Assembly (NCBI RefSeq): GCF_036370855.1
Contig: NC_088130.1
Location: forward strand, 70,036,941 to 70,100,940
Direction: 5' to 3'
Source: Dromaius novaehollandiae
Lineage: Eukaryota > Chordata > Aves > Casuariiformes > Dromaiidae
DNA length: 64,000 nt
The position numbers and the translations under genes were made by a program. Shown one piece after another: positions 47,750 through 61,100 of this stretch. The notes under the pieces are model-generated. The model was given only the letters and a program-made list of their open reading frames with translations, did no database searches and was not told the DNA's origin. Positions within the stretch are counted from its first letter, which is position 1. Every line of letters begins with the position of its first letter.

Positions 47750-49065
47750 TGAAACGGCTGCCCCTCGGGATTTCCCAGGGTGGTAGGCAGGTCCGGGGAG
47801 GGCGCCGGGCTTGCCATCCGCCCCAAAGCCTCCTCCTGAGGGCTTTAATCAAAAACATTGGTTTTTACTCCAAAAGGAAAGCGGACCGCCCTGAGCTCTT
47901 TGGAGAAACGCCCGCAGGAGACGCCCCGGGGGCTGGAGGCCCTCCAGGGCCTGGCCCTGATGCTCCCATGTCCCCCCGGACTTGGCACCCTCTGCGCGGC
48001 CTTGGGCCCAAGGCGGTGGCCCCGGGCGCAACGTGGCGGCCCTGGGCCCGTTTTGGGAGACCGGCTCTCCCTCCACCTCAACGAGAGCAAAGATGCTGCT
48101 CAGGCCCTTAATTTCACCGCCGGGGCCTGTCAGCTAAAAGCCAGGCGCCATGACGGCGAAATGCTTCACCGGGTTCGGACCAAAGCCCAAGCGCCAGGAG
48201 AAGGCATGGTTCAAACGGGGGGTGAGATCCACCTGGAAGCCCCTTCTCCTGGGGCCGTGGAGACCGAGGCCTGGGCCGCCCGGGGGGCAGCCGCCATCTC
48301 GGGGGAGCAGGTGCCATCCCGCTCCGAGGCCTCGCGGCGCCATGGCGCGGTCTCCTCACAGGAGGGGAGGCCCCGAGGCGTCAAATAAACCAAAGAAATG
48401 GGTATTTTTCCCTCAGGTTTCTGAATGTCTGGCGAAGCGGTGTGGACACAGGTGGCGTGGGGGGGATCTGAGGTGTTTCTGCGAGGAAACCCCCGCGCTC
48501 CCCCGCAGGCAGCGGGGCCGGGCGGGCGCAGCCAGGCCGCGGCAGCAACGCCTCCGCCGCGGCGCCGCCCGGCGCTCGGCTCCCGCAGAGGGAGGTGCTC
48601 GGCGCCGCGCCGCGCTCTTCGCCGCCGCCCACAGCCAGGCCGGACGCGCGGCGCCGCCGGCGAGCAGGTCTGCGCTGCCGCGGGCGGGGGGCGGGCGGGC
48701 AGGGGCGCCCTCGCCGCCTCCCTCGGGGAGCCGGCGCTGGGCGGCAAGGGGGAGGGCGGCAAGGGGGGCCGCCGAGGCGGAGGCGGCGCCGCGGCGGCCC
48801 CCGGCCTCAGCCCGCGGGCGCCTGTGGGGGCGGGAGGCGGCCGCGCGCTCCGCCGGCTCCCCGCACGCGGCCCCTGCGGGGAGGGTTGGGCGGGGGGAGC
48901 CCCGGCACCGCCGCGGCGGCGACAGCGGCGGCCCCGGCCTGGGGCGAGAGCGGCGGCGGCCTGCGGAGCCCGGCTGCGCCGTGCGCTGCGCTTGAGAGTG
49001 GACTTAACCCGCCGTCTGCTGTAAGTGCGGCGGGCTGCGCTCCCGCAGGTGCCCCGGCCGTTACC
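47750..49065 (+). promoter_or_regulatory. CpG island, probable promoter
   Basis: CpG dinucleotides and G+C are far denser here than anywhere else in the window, especially 48,480-49,030. The region has long runs of GCC/GGC and no obvious TATA box, as usual for vertebrate CpG-island promoters. Orientation is inferred as + from the donor-like GTAAGTG at 49,021. Several open frames cross it (for example 48150-48995) in different frames and on both strands. They are low-complexity Ala/Arg/Gly/Pro and are best explained by stop-codon depletion in GC-rich DNA. Confidence 0.7.
48420..49020 (+). other. Candidate noncoding first exon (start not determined)
   Basis: The CpG island core runs directly into CGTCTGCT|GTAAGTGCGG, a strong 5' splice-site match on its intron side (GTAAGT), although the last exon bases CT are not the usual AG. 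A first exon ending at 49,020 would put the rest of the window in intron 1. I saw no plausible coding start with a conserved protein before the donor, so the exon is probably untranslated. The transcription start could be anywhere in the island. Confidence 0.35.
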
Positions 49066-49070
49066 TAGCG

Positions 49071-49140
49071 CGCTTTTCCTCGCTTTTCCTCGCTTTTCCT
49101 CGCTTTTCCTCGCTTTTCCTCGCTTTTCCTCGCTTTTCCT
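49071..49140. repeat. Seven perfect copies of a 10-bp repeat
   Basis: CGCTTTTCCT is repeated seven times without a mismatch, then continues as CTCCCTTTT. It begins 50 bases after the proposed splice donor. The perfect identity implies recent expansion, so copy number is likely polymorphic. Confidence 0.97.
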
Positions 49141-52100
49141 CTCCCTTTTAACTTTTCGTGCTCCTCCGCTAGCCTGAAGTGAGTTTAAAGATGCCGTTTC
49201 ACTCCAGGGGTGCCCAAATGTGGTTCTTCCGAAACGGCTTGCCCATCAGCTGCACCCCCTGATTTCCCTGGGGGACGAGGCTAGAAACCTGCCCGGGCAC
49301 CAGCGGCGGCTGCTTTTCCATCTAAACATTTAGCTGCTTCAGAAATGCTGTGAACAATATTGTTATTGTTAATGTATGCTAAGTAGTGTTTTATACCTAA
49401 TAGATCGGGTTGTTGCAGAGAAGCGTCTTTCACTTTTTTTATGCACTTGCGGTGATGGTGGAAACACATTTTGTCCTTAAACCTGCAGCCAGGCGCAACT
49501 TCTGCGGAGTATTTGTGTGTTTGTGCGCGACGGTGGCGGAGGGAGAGGAGTCAGGTACACGGATAGCACGGGAGCAGTTTGCCTCTTCTGAACCCTCATG
49601 CAGAAATTCCTTCGAAATAATTCCGGACCTTGGGCAATAGGGGGAAAAAATTGCCGAGGCTTAAATGAGTTGCACGCTTGCAAGCATGTGGGGGAGATGC
49701 CCGTGCGGCGGCGCGGGGAGGCTCTGCGAAACCAGGGTGTCGGGGAGGCTCGAGCAGCTGCGGAGCGGCAGCTCGCGTCCTGTGCTGCTTATTTTTGTCC
49801 TGGGAGAAGCAGCGATGCATTGCAGCGTGCTGGAGGGCGCGAGCGGGGGAGCGCAGCGCGTGCCTGGGCGCTGCTGGAGCGCCTGCTCTTGCGGTCTAAA
49901 AACTGGCGTAAGAGCGTCTTGGAAAAACGCACTGCCCTGGAGAACATGGCACACGATACTCACCTGTGCGTCTGGGAGTCCTGCATGCCAGTAGTCTCAG
50001 TTTGCATCTGAAGCAGCTACCTTTTTTTTAATTTCTCCTGAAAAGCTGTTTTTTCTTACCGTCCATGCATTGCAGCCTGAGATTTCCAAGCTCCTATCTC
50101 GTGGGTGTCTGAGGGTTGCTGCAGAGGAGATCGTGTGTGTTGTGCTGGTTCCTGCACAAGCTTTAGTTTTGCTCTTTCTTTCGTCGAGGAACAAAAGCAG
50201 GAGTAATTTCGACAGAAGGGCCGTGTTTTGCATTTTGTGTGTTGAAATGTGGCGTGGGGAAGCAGCCTTCGGTAGTGCCAGGCAGCAGGATTGGATATGA
50301 TTCAGGTGGCTTTAGGGAATAGCTGGAGCCTGACATACTGCACCGTCCCCCCAATCCCTTCACACACACATAAAAGCCGAAGAAATGAATTGACCACCTT
50401 GAAGGTCCCCCTGATTTGACCAGAATTTGACTGTTTGTTTCCAGGTCAGTGTTCGGCATTGCTCTGGTTAATGTGGCATTCTGCAATAACCAGGCAGTGT
50501 GGAAACGTGGAAAGTTTCTGTAGTCTAAAATACAGCAGTTTTACCAGGCAACAAATAATTCTCTGGAGTGGTTGACAGAGAGTGGACCATGTAACCTTGA
50601 AATTTCATGTTAGAAAAGGAGATTTAAGCTTCCTGTTTCCTTTTAAATCTTGAAGAACTGACTGATTCCCGGAGATCAGCGTGCATCAGCCGGCTGTCCT
50701 GGCGCGGAGGTAGGTCTCAGGAAAGATCTGGCAGTGGAGTGATAAAACTTGCTGCCGATCTTGCTCGTGGCAGCTCCTGCTTCGCTCCCCGTGCTTGCTG
50801 TCAAAACCTCTCACGTACTCGTCTGCGCCCAACGAGCCCCGCGCCGCTGGCACGAAGCAGGCTGAGCGAGCGTTAATCGGGGTGAGGCCAGAAACGGCTC
50901 TTTCTGGAGAGACAGGGAAAGAGCCAGCCGATGTGAAAACTTTGGCGTTTGTTTTTCTCATTTCTGGCTGCCGTGTCCTTGTGCAAACAGCCCTGCCGTG
51001 GTGCAAAGCGAGGGAGAAGCAAACTTGGGAGTTGTGATCCCCCGCGTGCCGTTGCCTTTGGAGGGAGAAGGAGGCACCCGAAGATTTTTCTCCCCCCTCG
51101 TGTAGCCTCCATGGGAAGAGAGAGCTAACTTTCCCCTCTGCTATTCTAAGGGGTTAAAATTTCTGGGATAATGGTGCGTGTCTGAGCAGCACAATAGACT
51201 TATCCTAAATTCCTAAAACCTTTCATGGAATAATCAGATTGCTTCAGTGTGCACGTAAGATTGTCTGCGGTACAAAGAAGAAATAATTTACTGTTTCAAA
51301 GGCAGCGACTTAAACATATAAAAGCCACTAGTGTATTAGAACTGATGACTTTCTATCTCGGGAAACCTTCTTTACAGTTGACAGTCCTTAAAGAGCCATG
51401 ATAAATAGGATCAGATTATTTGACAAGCCAAACCATTCTGATCGCTGTTGTACGTTTTTATTTAAACAGAATGGCGCAGGGAATGTAAATCTGCCTTAAC
51501 ATATTGAGGGGGGTGTCAGCCGCTATTGTGGCTTGCTGTTGTTGCTGCAGTCATTGTTTGAGGCACAGAGTGCCCGGAGCTCTCCAAGCCTGTCCTAAGC
51601 AGCGTGGAGCAGAAGCCCTTCGCTTTCCGCTGTGCCAGAGCTCTTCCTTACCTGGTCATCAGCAAAAGAGAAACTGCCTCGAAGATTGCAGAAGGGTGCC
51701 TGGCGAAGCGTGGATCAGACGTAGCTTGTAGCGGAGCTCTGTTCCCTTCCCCGCTATCGGGCATAAAGCGAGTGTGTGAGCAGGAGGGCCGGCTCTGCAT
51801 CTCAGAGCCTTGCAAAGCTGCTCCTCAGCCACTGAAAAGCCGGAGTGTTTCGGATTACCCCCTGCATAGGCCCAGCGCACAGCGAGGGAGTTTGTGACGC
51901 TCGTGGAAGCTCAGGGTTAAAGGAACTGAAAACCCAGCCCGAAGAGTTTGGGAAAACCAGTGATGTATATAAGTATGTACCTGTCAAGAGCATAGCCTGC
52001 TGATAGCTTAAGCTGCTGTAACACCAGCTTCACTTTTTATTCACTGTGAGAAGATGTATTCCCTGGTAAGACCACAGCCAAGATTGCAGAGGTTGCTTCT

Positions 52101-55100
52101 GGCTGGTTTTGTTTTGCAGGAGGCCTGTGTAAGATAGCAAAATAGATTCAGGACTTCAGGAGAGCACTCAGTCCCTGCTCCTGTCCCGAGCAGGATCAGC
52201 TGTGTCTAAACCGTGTTTTTCTAAGCTTTTGAAGACCTTCAGGGATGGGTTTGCCAGAGTCCCTAATGATTTGCTAGGAAGCTTGTTCTTTAAGTGCAAC
52301 TGAAATCTCCTTGTTGTAATTTAAGCACAGTAGAAGTAGGAAACAGATGATCACTGTCCTCTTTGTAGGTGTGTTTCAGCTGGGGAGTGTTGAGCATCTG
52401 CCACCCTGAAAGAAGCCGGTGGGAGCTGGGAGCATTACTTTTCTTTCTAAATGAGGTTGGAAGCGGCTATAATTGGGTGTCTGTACAGGGCAGCCTCAAA
52501 CAAGCAATTGCCTTTGAAAAGCACCGTACACTGAGTTTAGCTCCTGTTATCCACAGTCAGACAGGGAAAGAGTTTCCATTGCACAGTGATAGCTCAAATT
52601 AGATCCCTTTTTTAGGAAGGGCATACCTATTAGAAGGACTGTCTGCTTTAGAGGAATGGTGCTCATCCTGGAGTGATAAGGATTGTACATGGGCATGGTT
52701 GTTCAAGCACTGGGAGACCTTTTTTCTCCGAAGAGTGTCAGTGAGACAGTGATGGGTTTCAGCTCCGTAAGCGACAGCTAGCTCTGTTGGCTCGTGGGGC
52801 AACTTCTCCATGCCCTAAAGAAAAGCAGAAATCGCCTGGTGCTGCTTAGAAATAGTTTAGTCAACCCGGTGACCACAGTGGCAGCGTGCTCTCCGCGTTG
52901 TCCCTTGCTGTGCTGCGAAGTCCTCTGAAAGGCAGAAGTACGGACTCGTCCTTCGTGCCCTTTTAATCCAAGGCCTCAGCGCTCTGAGCTGGAGGCAACG
53001 TAGGTCTGCGGTAGCTGCTTTCGTCTGAGTAGATGTGCTGTCTTCACGTGACGTTGCAGTGCATTAACTGGTGGCATTTGAGCTTGTACACTTAGCAGAG
53101 GGATGCAGTCACTTGCTGAAGCTGAAGTGTCTGTCAAACACAGCTGTAGTGGCTGTGACAGTCTGAAGGCATCAGACAGAAAGGTTTGAGAAGAGCTGGA
53201 TGCAGCAGGACGCACAGACTTTGGCTGCGCTCTGGGACTTGCTGGTGCGGGACAGCCTGAAAGTGCTCTGCACCTTGTTGTGGACCCAAGCTTGACCCAC
53301 TCAGGAGTTGGGCTGACAGGACAGGGCTGAGCACAGCACCCAGACCCTCAGCCTGGATGGCCAAATCGTGGTCATAGCAGATGTAGTGGCCAGCAGTACC
53401 CATAGGAAACAGGCTTGAGGTGAAGCTGATGGCTAAATCTGCTCTTCGCTTTGCAGCGCACGCATTTCATGGTAGTCCCCACGTTTCCCCTGCAGACGAG
53501 GAGCCGTCTGGGATCAGACTTCCAGCACTGGTTGTATCTTCACTATTGCTTGAGTGTCATCTCCTTGCTCAGGCTCTGACTCTGGTGCTCTCAGCTTGGC
53601 TGCAGCTTCCAGAGCTTCCAGCTTCCAGCTCCTCCTCAGCCAAGAGCACAAGAAAGGTGTTGGCTGCCACCGTATACTTCAGGTAGGCATTTTCTGTGTG
53701 ATAGGTTTTGGCAATCTTCAAAACCTCTTTTTCTTTTCCTTCCCTCCCCTAAATTTAGTTCCAAAGTGGAACTTTTTTTTTTCCTCCTGCATTTCAGAAG
53801 TTACTTGAGAGAGGAAGATTTGACAGCTCTGCTCGCTGTTTCTGGCCCACTGATATGCCTGTTTTTTCCATCTATTTTTTCCTCTACTGTGGCTAGCCCT
53901 TAACCTGCAGGCAGTACAAAACAGAAATCCTCCTAGTCTTAGTCCTGGTTCAGACTTCACCGTTTGTACTTCTTCATGAAGATGCTCCAAAAGACAGGTT
54001 TGCTTTTGATTTGAGGATCAGTTAGAGAGCTAAGGATGGCCCCTGGCTGATCATGTTCAGCCCTCCATTCCCCTGCTGCTTCCCAAATTATTTTAGAAAG
54101 GACATTAAAAAGGATCCACGGTAACAAAATTGAGCTCTCTCAGCTAATCTTTGCACTAACTAATTGTAAAACAGCATAAATAACTGCTTTCTGTCAGTGG
54201 AGCAATGCTGTTTCACACCATCTGAGGACCTGGACCCAGCTCCAGGCAGGCTTTCCTAGATGTGGGGTTGGCTTTCCTCCCCCCACCCCTTGCTCTTTAT
54301 TCTGTCGGTGGCTGTTCGCTGCACATATTGATTCATGTATGCAGGAGGAAGCGTGGTGTTATAAAAAACACGAGTAGCTGGCAAACGTTCAGGTCTTTTA
54401 GATGTAATCATCCAGTTTGGAGTCTTCATCAGCATAACAGGGTTCCTAAATTTAAATAGAGATCTGGAGAAATATGGTAATGAAAAATGGTGTAACAGTC
54501 CTGCGCTTTGCTGCGAAGGCCGGGTTTTGTCAAAGGAGTTTTACAGAAGATTTATGATGAGTTTTGGATTCAAAACATGAATTTGATAAGGTCAGGGAGA
54601 GATGAAGTATGGATAATGATATCTCGTTGCTGCAGTTAAAAGGGAAGTCTAACCCAGTGCATGTCTTTCAGATAACTATATTAGCTCATAAATTTTCACA
54701 GCATTTATTTTTTTCCTGACACGCAGGCAGATAAGTAGCATAATGAATGGTGGGTTTCGCTTGCCTTCAAATGAGCATGAGAGACTCAGAGGGTCTGAAC
54801 AGCAAGTCGGCAAAGAGCTGTGCAAAGTCTCTCCTTGAATTTACGGCAAGTTGGAGCGCGTTGGTAGGGTGTGAAGTGGCTGTGCTTGTACCAGCGGTCC
54901 TGTTACCCCGTTACCCATCGGTTTACGGGAGGTGGTTCCTTGGGCGCGGTTAGTCCGTGCTCAACTTCTGGGTTCCTTCACAGGTGACTGTGTGACTCTG
55001 TTATATGAGATCTTGTTCAGTAAGCCAGGCTTTCTTCCTGCTTAAAATATTCCTATAAATCCTGTTTTCTCTTGTTTTCTCCTCCTTTTTGAGTTGTGAA

Positions 55101-58100
55101 CAAAGGGTTAGAGTATTTATCGTTTGGGTCACTTTGCGGTCGCAGGGTCGTGCTGCCTTGTCCAAAACCCGTCTCTGGTTTGTGTGCTTTGCAGGTGTTT
55201 TCCAAGTTACCAGTTTTTTCTAGTCAGCAGCAGTTACATTTGTGCAGCCATTGAAGTGTGATAGACAGGATTACTCGCTAAATACCGGCCTACCGCAGCA
55301 CAGGCAGCGCAGAAGCCGCTCTTACGCTTACCGAGCAGGTTTCTGCAAAGGTAGAAGGGAGGGAAGTTCACATGGTCCCTTGTGTTATAATTAAGCTCTT
55401 ACCCTGCGTTTGGCCTAGCAGGGAAAAGCACTGGGGTAATTTTTTAATACAGCTTTTGGAAACATTTGGGCGAGGTCTTTGCCTTCTTTGCCTTTTTTTT
55501 TTTCTTTTTTGTAGTGCATTTGTTTTCCATATTGGTTAGTACTGAAAAACGACTGAATTAGTCACTGCTCTCCCTCGGCCTCCCAGATGTGAGCGTGACT
55601 CTCGGGTGTGCGTGCGTTACGGGAGAGCTTTGGTGGAGCCTTTAGCGGGAGGTAGCGCGGGGGCTGGAAGGGGGGGGTTTCGGCGCTGCCCTTCCCCTCC
55701 TGGACGATGCCCCGTGGTCGCAGAGGATGCTGTTTGAGAAGGGACCCCCAAGGCTGTGGGTATGTGATTAGCAAACATTGACGGGTATGGGTAGCTTAGA
55801 GCATGCTTTTTACTTTATTCTGAATAATCTTTGTGGGACGTGAGATGGAGTGGATGGTTTATAACACGTAGGAAATGTCTGATGCTCGCCCACGTATTTA
55901 AAAGGTGATAGCTGAGTAATTTTTGCATCGCAGGACGAGTTTTGCTAGTCCCACTCGTGTGCATGCTCGTCGTGGGCTCCTTGAGACCCGAACGGGGTCT
56001 GAAAGATAAAGTGCTGATGGCTTCTTTGCAGGGCCGCGTGTCAGCAGCGAGTAGCTGGGCGATAAATTGGCCGTCTTAACTACGGGGTTGACAGAAATCG
56101 GTACGAGCGTGCTGTGGAGTAGGCCTTTGTATCGCTGATACGTTCGGATGTCTGGAAGTTGGAAGTGCATTTATTTGAAGAAACACTTTAAAAATGCAGT
56201 GTGTTCTGTATATATTCCTTTCCCTGTTACAAAGGATGTCCTGGCTTACTAGAAGCGAGTAGGACGTGGCTGTGACTTGCCAGGAGTTTTTGCAAGCTGG
56301 AGACTGAACTTGTCTGCATGCAAGTGCTGCGAGGCACCAGCGCCCGAAAACGTTTCTTTCAGGCAAATGCTGTATCTGTGATGCATTGATGCACATTGCA
56401 CCTATATGACAATGATTATGTAGGCCTGATTTTGAACAGAAAAGCCGGCTCCCGGTGTAACTCCAGCAGGTTGTTTGCTTTTGAGAAAAAAATGTTTGGC
56501 TCGTTGTGGACCGTTGACGTGGCCGCTGCGAGGCTCCGCTTTTTCGGCAGATGATTGCAGACAAAGCGTAGCGTGATGCTGGTGTTACTGGGTGTTTTTT
56601 TATCTTATCATTCCTACATCCTCTCGCTCACACAGTATCTGCGATGCTGCTTTCTGGTAATGCGCTCATAAATTTAATTCTCCGTCCGCATTCGGCTTTG
56701 CCTTCCACGCTTTCCTCTACCTCCTTTTGGTATGGAAAGAGGTGACTAACATGACTGCTTTAATGACTTTGGTGTTAATAATCCCATCGGTGTGGAGCTC
56801 TGTCCTGGAAACTCCTGCGCTGATAAACGTTGCCCCTCAGCAAAGCAGTAACAGGTTATTTGGGGCTTTTTTGTGGGGTGGAGGTGGAGGGTGCAGGGAC
56901 GGCTGGAGTTCAGCTCTCCAAAAAGCGTGCCGAGGCCTCTGTGGTTTAAAACAGACGTGATAGACAAGAACACTGGGGGAAGAGCTTTCTTGGGAGTATG
57001 GTTAAAATTGCTCTAATTGGGGTAAAGCAAGTGTGGCACCTGGGAGGTCTTGCTGTCCTGGTTAGTCCTGGAAAGTGTAGCATGTGGCAGGGATTTCTGG
57101 GGTGCTTTGGGGAAGTTGGGACAGATTTACTGAGTACATGTATATACAGGGGTTTTAGTGTTTCATGGTGTTTTTTTTTCTTCCGTTAGCCACATTTTTT
57201 CCTTGCATATTCTGATTTCCTGGTATTCCTAAAAAAGCCTGGAGGAGGCTTTCTGTTCGTGTTGCAGAGCTTTGTATTTCTATTTAAAGGATGTAGCTGA
57301 AGGATTTCAAAGACCAACCTCTCCCTGGTTTATATTAGGAAGTCTTTCTGCTACAGCCCTTACGATGTCTTTGGGAGGATGGATGGAGCTAGAAATAACG
57401 CGTTTCCAAAACTGCCTTTACATCCTGGCTCCGGTCGCCCGCAGCGAGGGTGTTTGCATCTCCTGGAAGGGACTCGAGCGGGAAGCTTGGTAGGCGCCCG
57501 GTCCTCCCACGGAGCCGCCTCGCCGGGCTGGCCAGCCTTGCTTCGCGGGAAATCTCCGTGCAATTGTTGATTTCCTTTATTCATCAGAAAGTTAACGTCT
57601 GTGGGGTGTTTGGGAATGAGAAGGGGGTGTTTTTGGTGATGGCGTGTCAAACATGCTTCATGCCTCCCTGTCTCACAGGACCTTTCCAAAGGAAGGTTGA
57701 CCGGCGTTGGTTCCTGATTTTTTGGATGCATTTGGGGTATTTTCGGCTATGGCTAGGCTCTTGGAGCAGCATTGCATTTTATTCAAGTATCACATTTGCA
57801 TCAGATGCTGGAGTTTCTAGAGGCTGTCAGAAAAAAAAAAAGGGATGCGGTGAGGGTCTAATCGTGCTGGAGGAGCCGGACTCCAGCCTCGTGCAGCAGA
57901 GTCGGAAGGAAGCGAAAACCCCCGGACACTCGCTGCGGTGGGGAGCCAGATAGGCTCAGCGTTGGCCAATTTGAGTAAGTAATGGTTGCTCTATATGCCT
58001 GGGGTACCTCTGATACCGTCATCCACAGGTTGGCTCTCAGGGCCATCACTGATTTTATTTATTTATTTATTTAATTTCATTTTATTTTTTAAAGCTTAAA

Positions 58101-61100
58101 TGAATAGTAGTTTTGCTGCAGAGGAGTTGAATCTCTTGCTGACCAGCTGCTGGTACAACATGCGCGCTGTGCTTTATATCCTGCACTTCCCAGAGCTAAT
58201 GCTATTTATACAACATTTTTCTTTGTTGGGCTTTTAACTAATTGTGTGTCAAGGGAAGTAAAATCTTATTTCTGGAGCTGACTTTTCTCTCTGGAGCATA
58301 ACTTTTCCTTGATGATATTCCCATAAGCAATTTGTATGAATGTAAAGATGTCCTCCTTTCAGCGACTCTCCATTAATGAGCAAAAGCATTATCAGAGCAT
58401 CTAGTAGGTTGTATATTTGATTAGGAGATTTTTCTTGTAAAGATTAAAAACCTGTAAAGTTTGACATTCAGAAGTTTGAACATTTTTCTTTAAACATTCT
58501 TTCCCAAATTCTGAGAGGATAAAAATGTTTAAAGAGCCATGTTTTTAAATTACGTTCGCCACAATTTTAGCGTGCTTAGTTTTTGTTTTTAATATACCTC
58601 TAAACATCTTGAAATGAGAAGGATTTTCTGAACTGAAACCATTTTTCCTCAGACTTCAATTTGTTCCCAGCCACAAATATTTTTCTTTTCAAAAGCAACT
58701 TAGATTTCAGTTAATTACCATTTCCCCAATTTTTAAGGAACAGACTGCAAGTGGAAGAAGAAAATCAGGTCTGCAGCTCTTCTCCCTACGTCCCTTTCCG
58801 TGCTCGGAGGTGGGTCTTCCAGGACACGCATGAACCTGCTCATTGATCTGCCGGGGAATATATGGAGGCAGGAGTGGATTTCCTTCAGAGGAGAAGTAGT
58901 AGCTTTCTCTGTAATTTATGGCGTGCCAAAGGAAAATGGTCATTAGTAAAAACTGGGTTAGAAACCTCAGCAAAATTTGCAAGCGCTGCTGCGGGTGACC
59001 GCGTTGGCGTTGTCGGGTACCGCTGCGGCCGCCAAGGATGCTCTTGGGAAAGTTCAGGAAGGGTGTTGGGAAAATTCACTGAAATCCAGCTTTGAATTCC
59101 CATTTTTTGCATGCTCCAAGTGACGCATTGGCCTGAAGCTCGCACTGGTGGGTTGGAGGTACTAGTCTCTGAGCGGTGGAAAGCTGCATGCAGTGAAATG
59201 TGTCCACCAAAGTGTGTTTTCTTCAAATTCAGTGTTTGGTACAAAGCTGCAGAGCAAAAGCATAGTGTCAAAGTAGTAGATCTTCCTCTCCCTAAAGGTT
59301 ATAGCTAAATGTCTTAAGGTGAGGTTGATTTATTTGAAGCTATATCGAGAAAATGCTCTCTGGAGGATCTGCTGACAAGTGCCACGTTTTAAATAATCTC
59401 TTACTCTGTAGTTAGAGAACATTACGTTGGGATGGAAAAAATAATCAATCATGAAGCTGCTTCTGGTCTAGATGGCAATCTTATCTGCCCAGACAGCAAA
59501 ATGGCATTTTTTAAATCAGGTTTAGTCTGACAGGTCCTGCTGGCCTTGCTCCGTGTGTCTGGGGAGGATGAGTCAAGCGAGGGGCTGGCACGCTCACCGA
59601 GGAAGACCACCCTTGGTTAGGGATAACCCATATGCTAAAGGGGCAGGTTGTCACCTACCACGTTGTCCTCCCGCTCTGGTCGCCCACGTGTCTGATATTG
59701 CTATTTTTGTGGGGAAAAGCCTCCCTGAGCCGTGTGATCTCCATGGCTGCCGGGCGCTTCTGTCCAGGCTAGAAGTGGAAGAAAATATTATTTGGCATCT
59801 TGAAAGAGGAGATCCACCAGCCCAGTGTGCTCCAGGTTGACTCTGTCCTGCCGGACGGAAAGCAGAAGACATGGACATGCACTCAGTGTCCTCACTGTAG
59901 GTGACAGTGACCCACTTATGGCAAAATTAATTCCCATAGGATGTATTACAACTTCAAACCCATAAATGCTCTGAAGATGGTGGGAACCTGAAAGTGAAGA
60001 AGTTAGATACAAGGCTTTTTTTCCCAATATCATTGTGGAAAATCATGAATTGAGGTGCTTTGTCTGAACAATACAAGACTTTCCCATTGCAACCCAGGAC
60101 TATTTCTCTTCTGTAGCTTGATCTATTGAGACATTTAAAATTAAAGTTGAGTAAAAGAAAGTATATTGTTCTTCACTTAAAATGCCTTGTTAATAACCTT
60201 TTAATAGAAAATTTTGAAGTCTTTTGCAGATTTTCAGTAAAAGAAATTGTCTTGCAATAATTTTGTTTTTCTTTAAGAAAAACCCCAAACCTGCTTCATT
60301 TAAGAACCTAACTTTGTTTCAGACATTATGGAGTATGTTTTTTATTGTACATATTATTTATTTAAGTTAACATCTGTCATAAGGCAAATGGAAACATTCA
60401 GAATTGCCAAACTCGGTTAATTACAGACACAGTTAAAAGCAAATTTAGATGTTTATCTAACAGTAATTATTAGCAATAAGTAATAATTTTAGCTCTTTCG
60501 TTCTAAATGAAATTGAAGTCTTAATGGCAAAATTGCCTGTGGAACAGGAACCTGGTTTGCTGCACTATGAGCACTTTGCGAGTGTAAAGATGCTTAGGAA
60601 AACGTGATGGAAGCAGACCAGTGCGGTCTGTGAAACCCCTGTGCACTCATCTTTTTTGGAAGCGCGCTTTCCCCGTCTCCGTCCATAGCTGACCGCGCTG
60701 GCTCTTTCACCTTGGCAGGGACGAATTTACGTGGTGGCTTCGGATTCACATTTGAGGGAATAAAGCACCTTTGTGCAGCGTGATGCGGTTTCGCTTCCCT
60801 GTCCGGCGTGCAGGACGGAGGCGGTGGAGTCGGCGTGATGTCCCCGGAGGACCTCGGCTCCGAACGGAGAATTACGCAGCGGTGACGGCGGGGAGCGACC
60901 GCTGTGGTTAGCGCTGGAGCTGCGGGAAGGCTGCGCCGCGCTTGGAGCCCCAACGTGCAGAAACGTTCTGGGGAGGCAGCTGGTGCTGGGAGTAGAAGTG
61001 CCAAGTGCTTCCTCGTGACAGACTCACAGAAATAGTTTTTTAGTCATACCAGTCTGATGCAAATTTTGCTCAGTGTTTACAGATCTAGTAAATTCTGAAT

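Noticed and set aside
47858-48388. 176-codon + strand open frame left of the island core
   Set aside because: No recognisable domain, several competing frames, and GC-rich composition that depletes stops.
48150-48995. 281-codon + strand open frame in the CpG island
   Set aside because: Low-complexity Ala/Arg/Pro/Gly content. Overlapping frames on both strands are equally open, which is expected in very GC-rich DNA.
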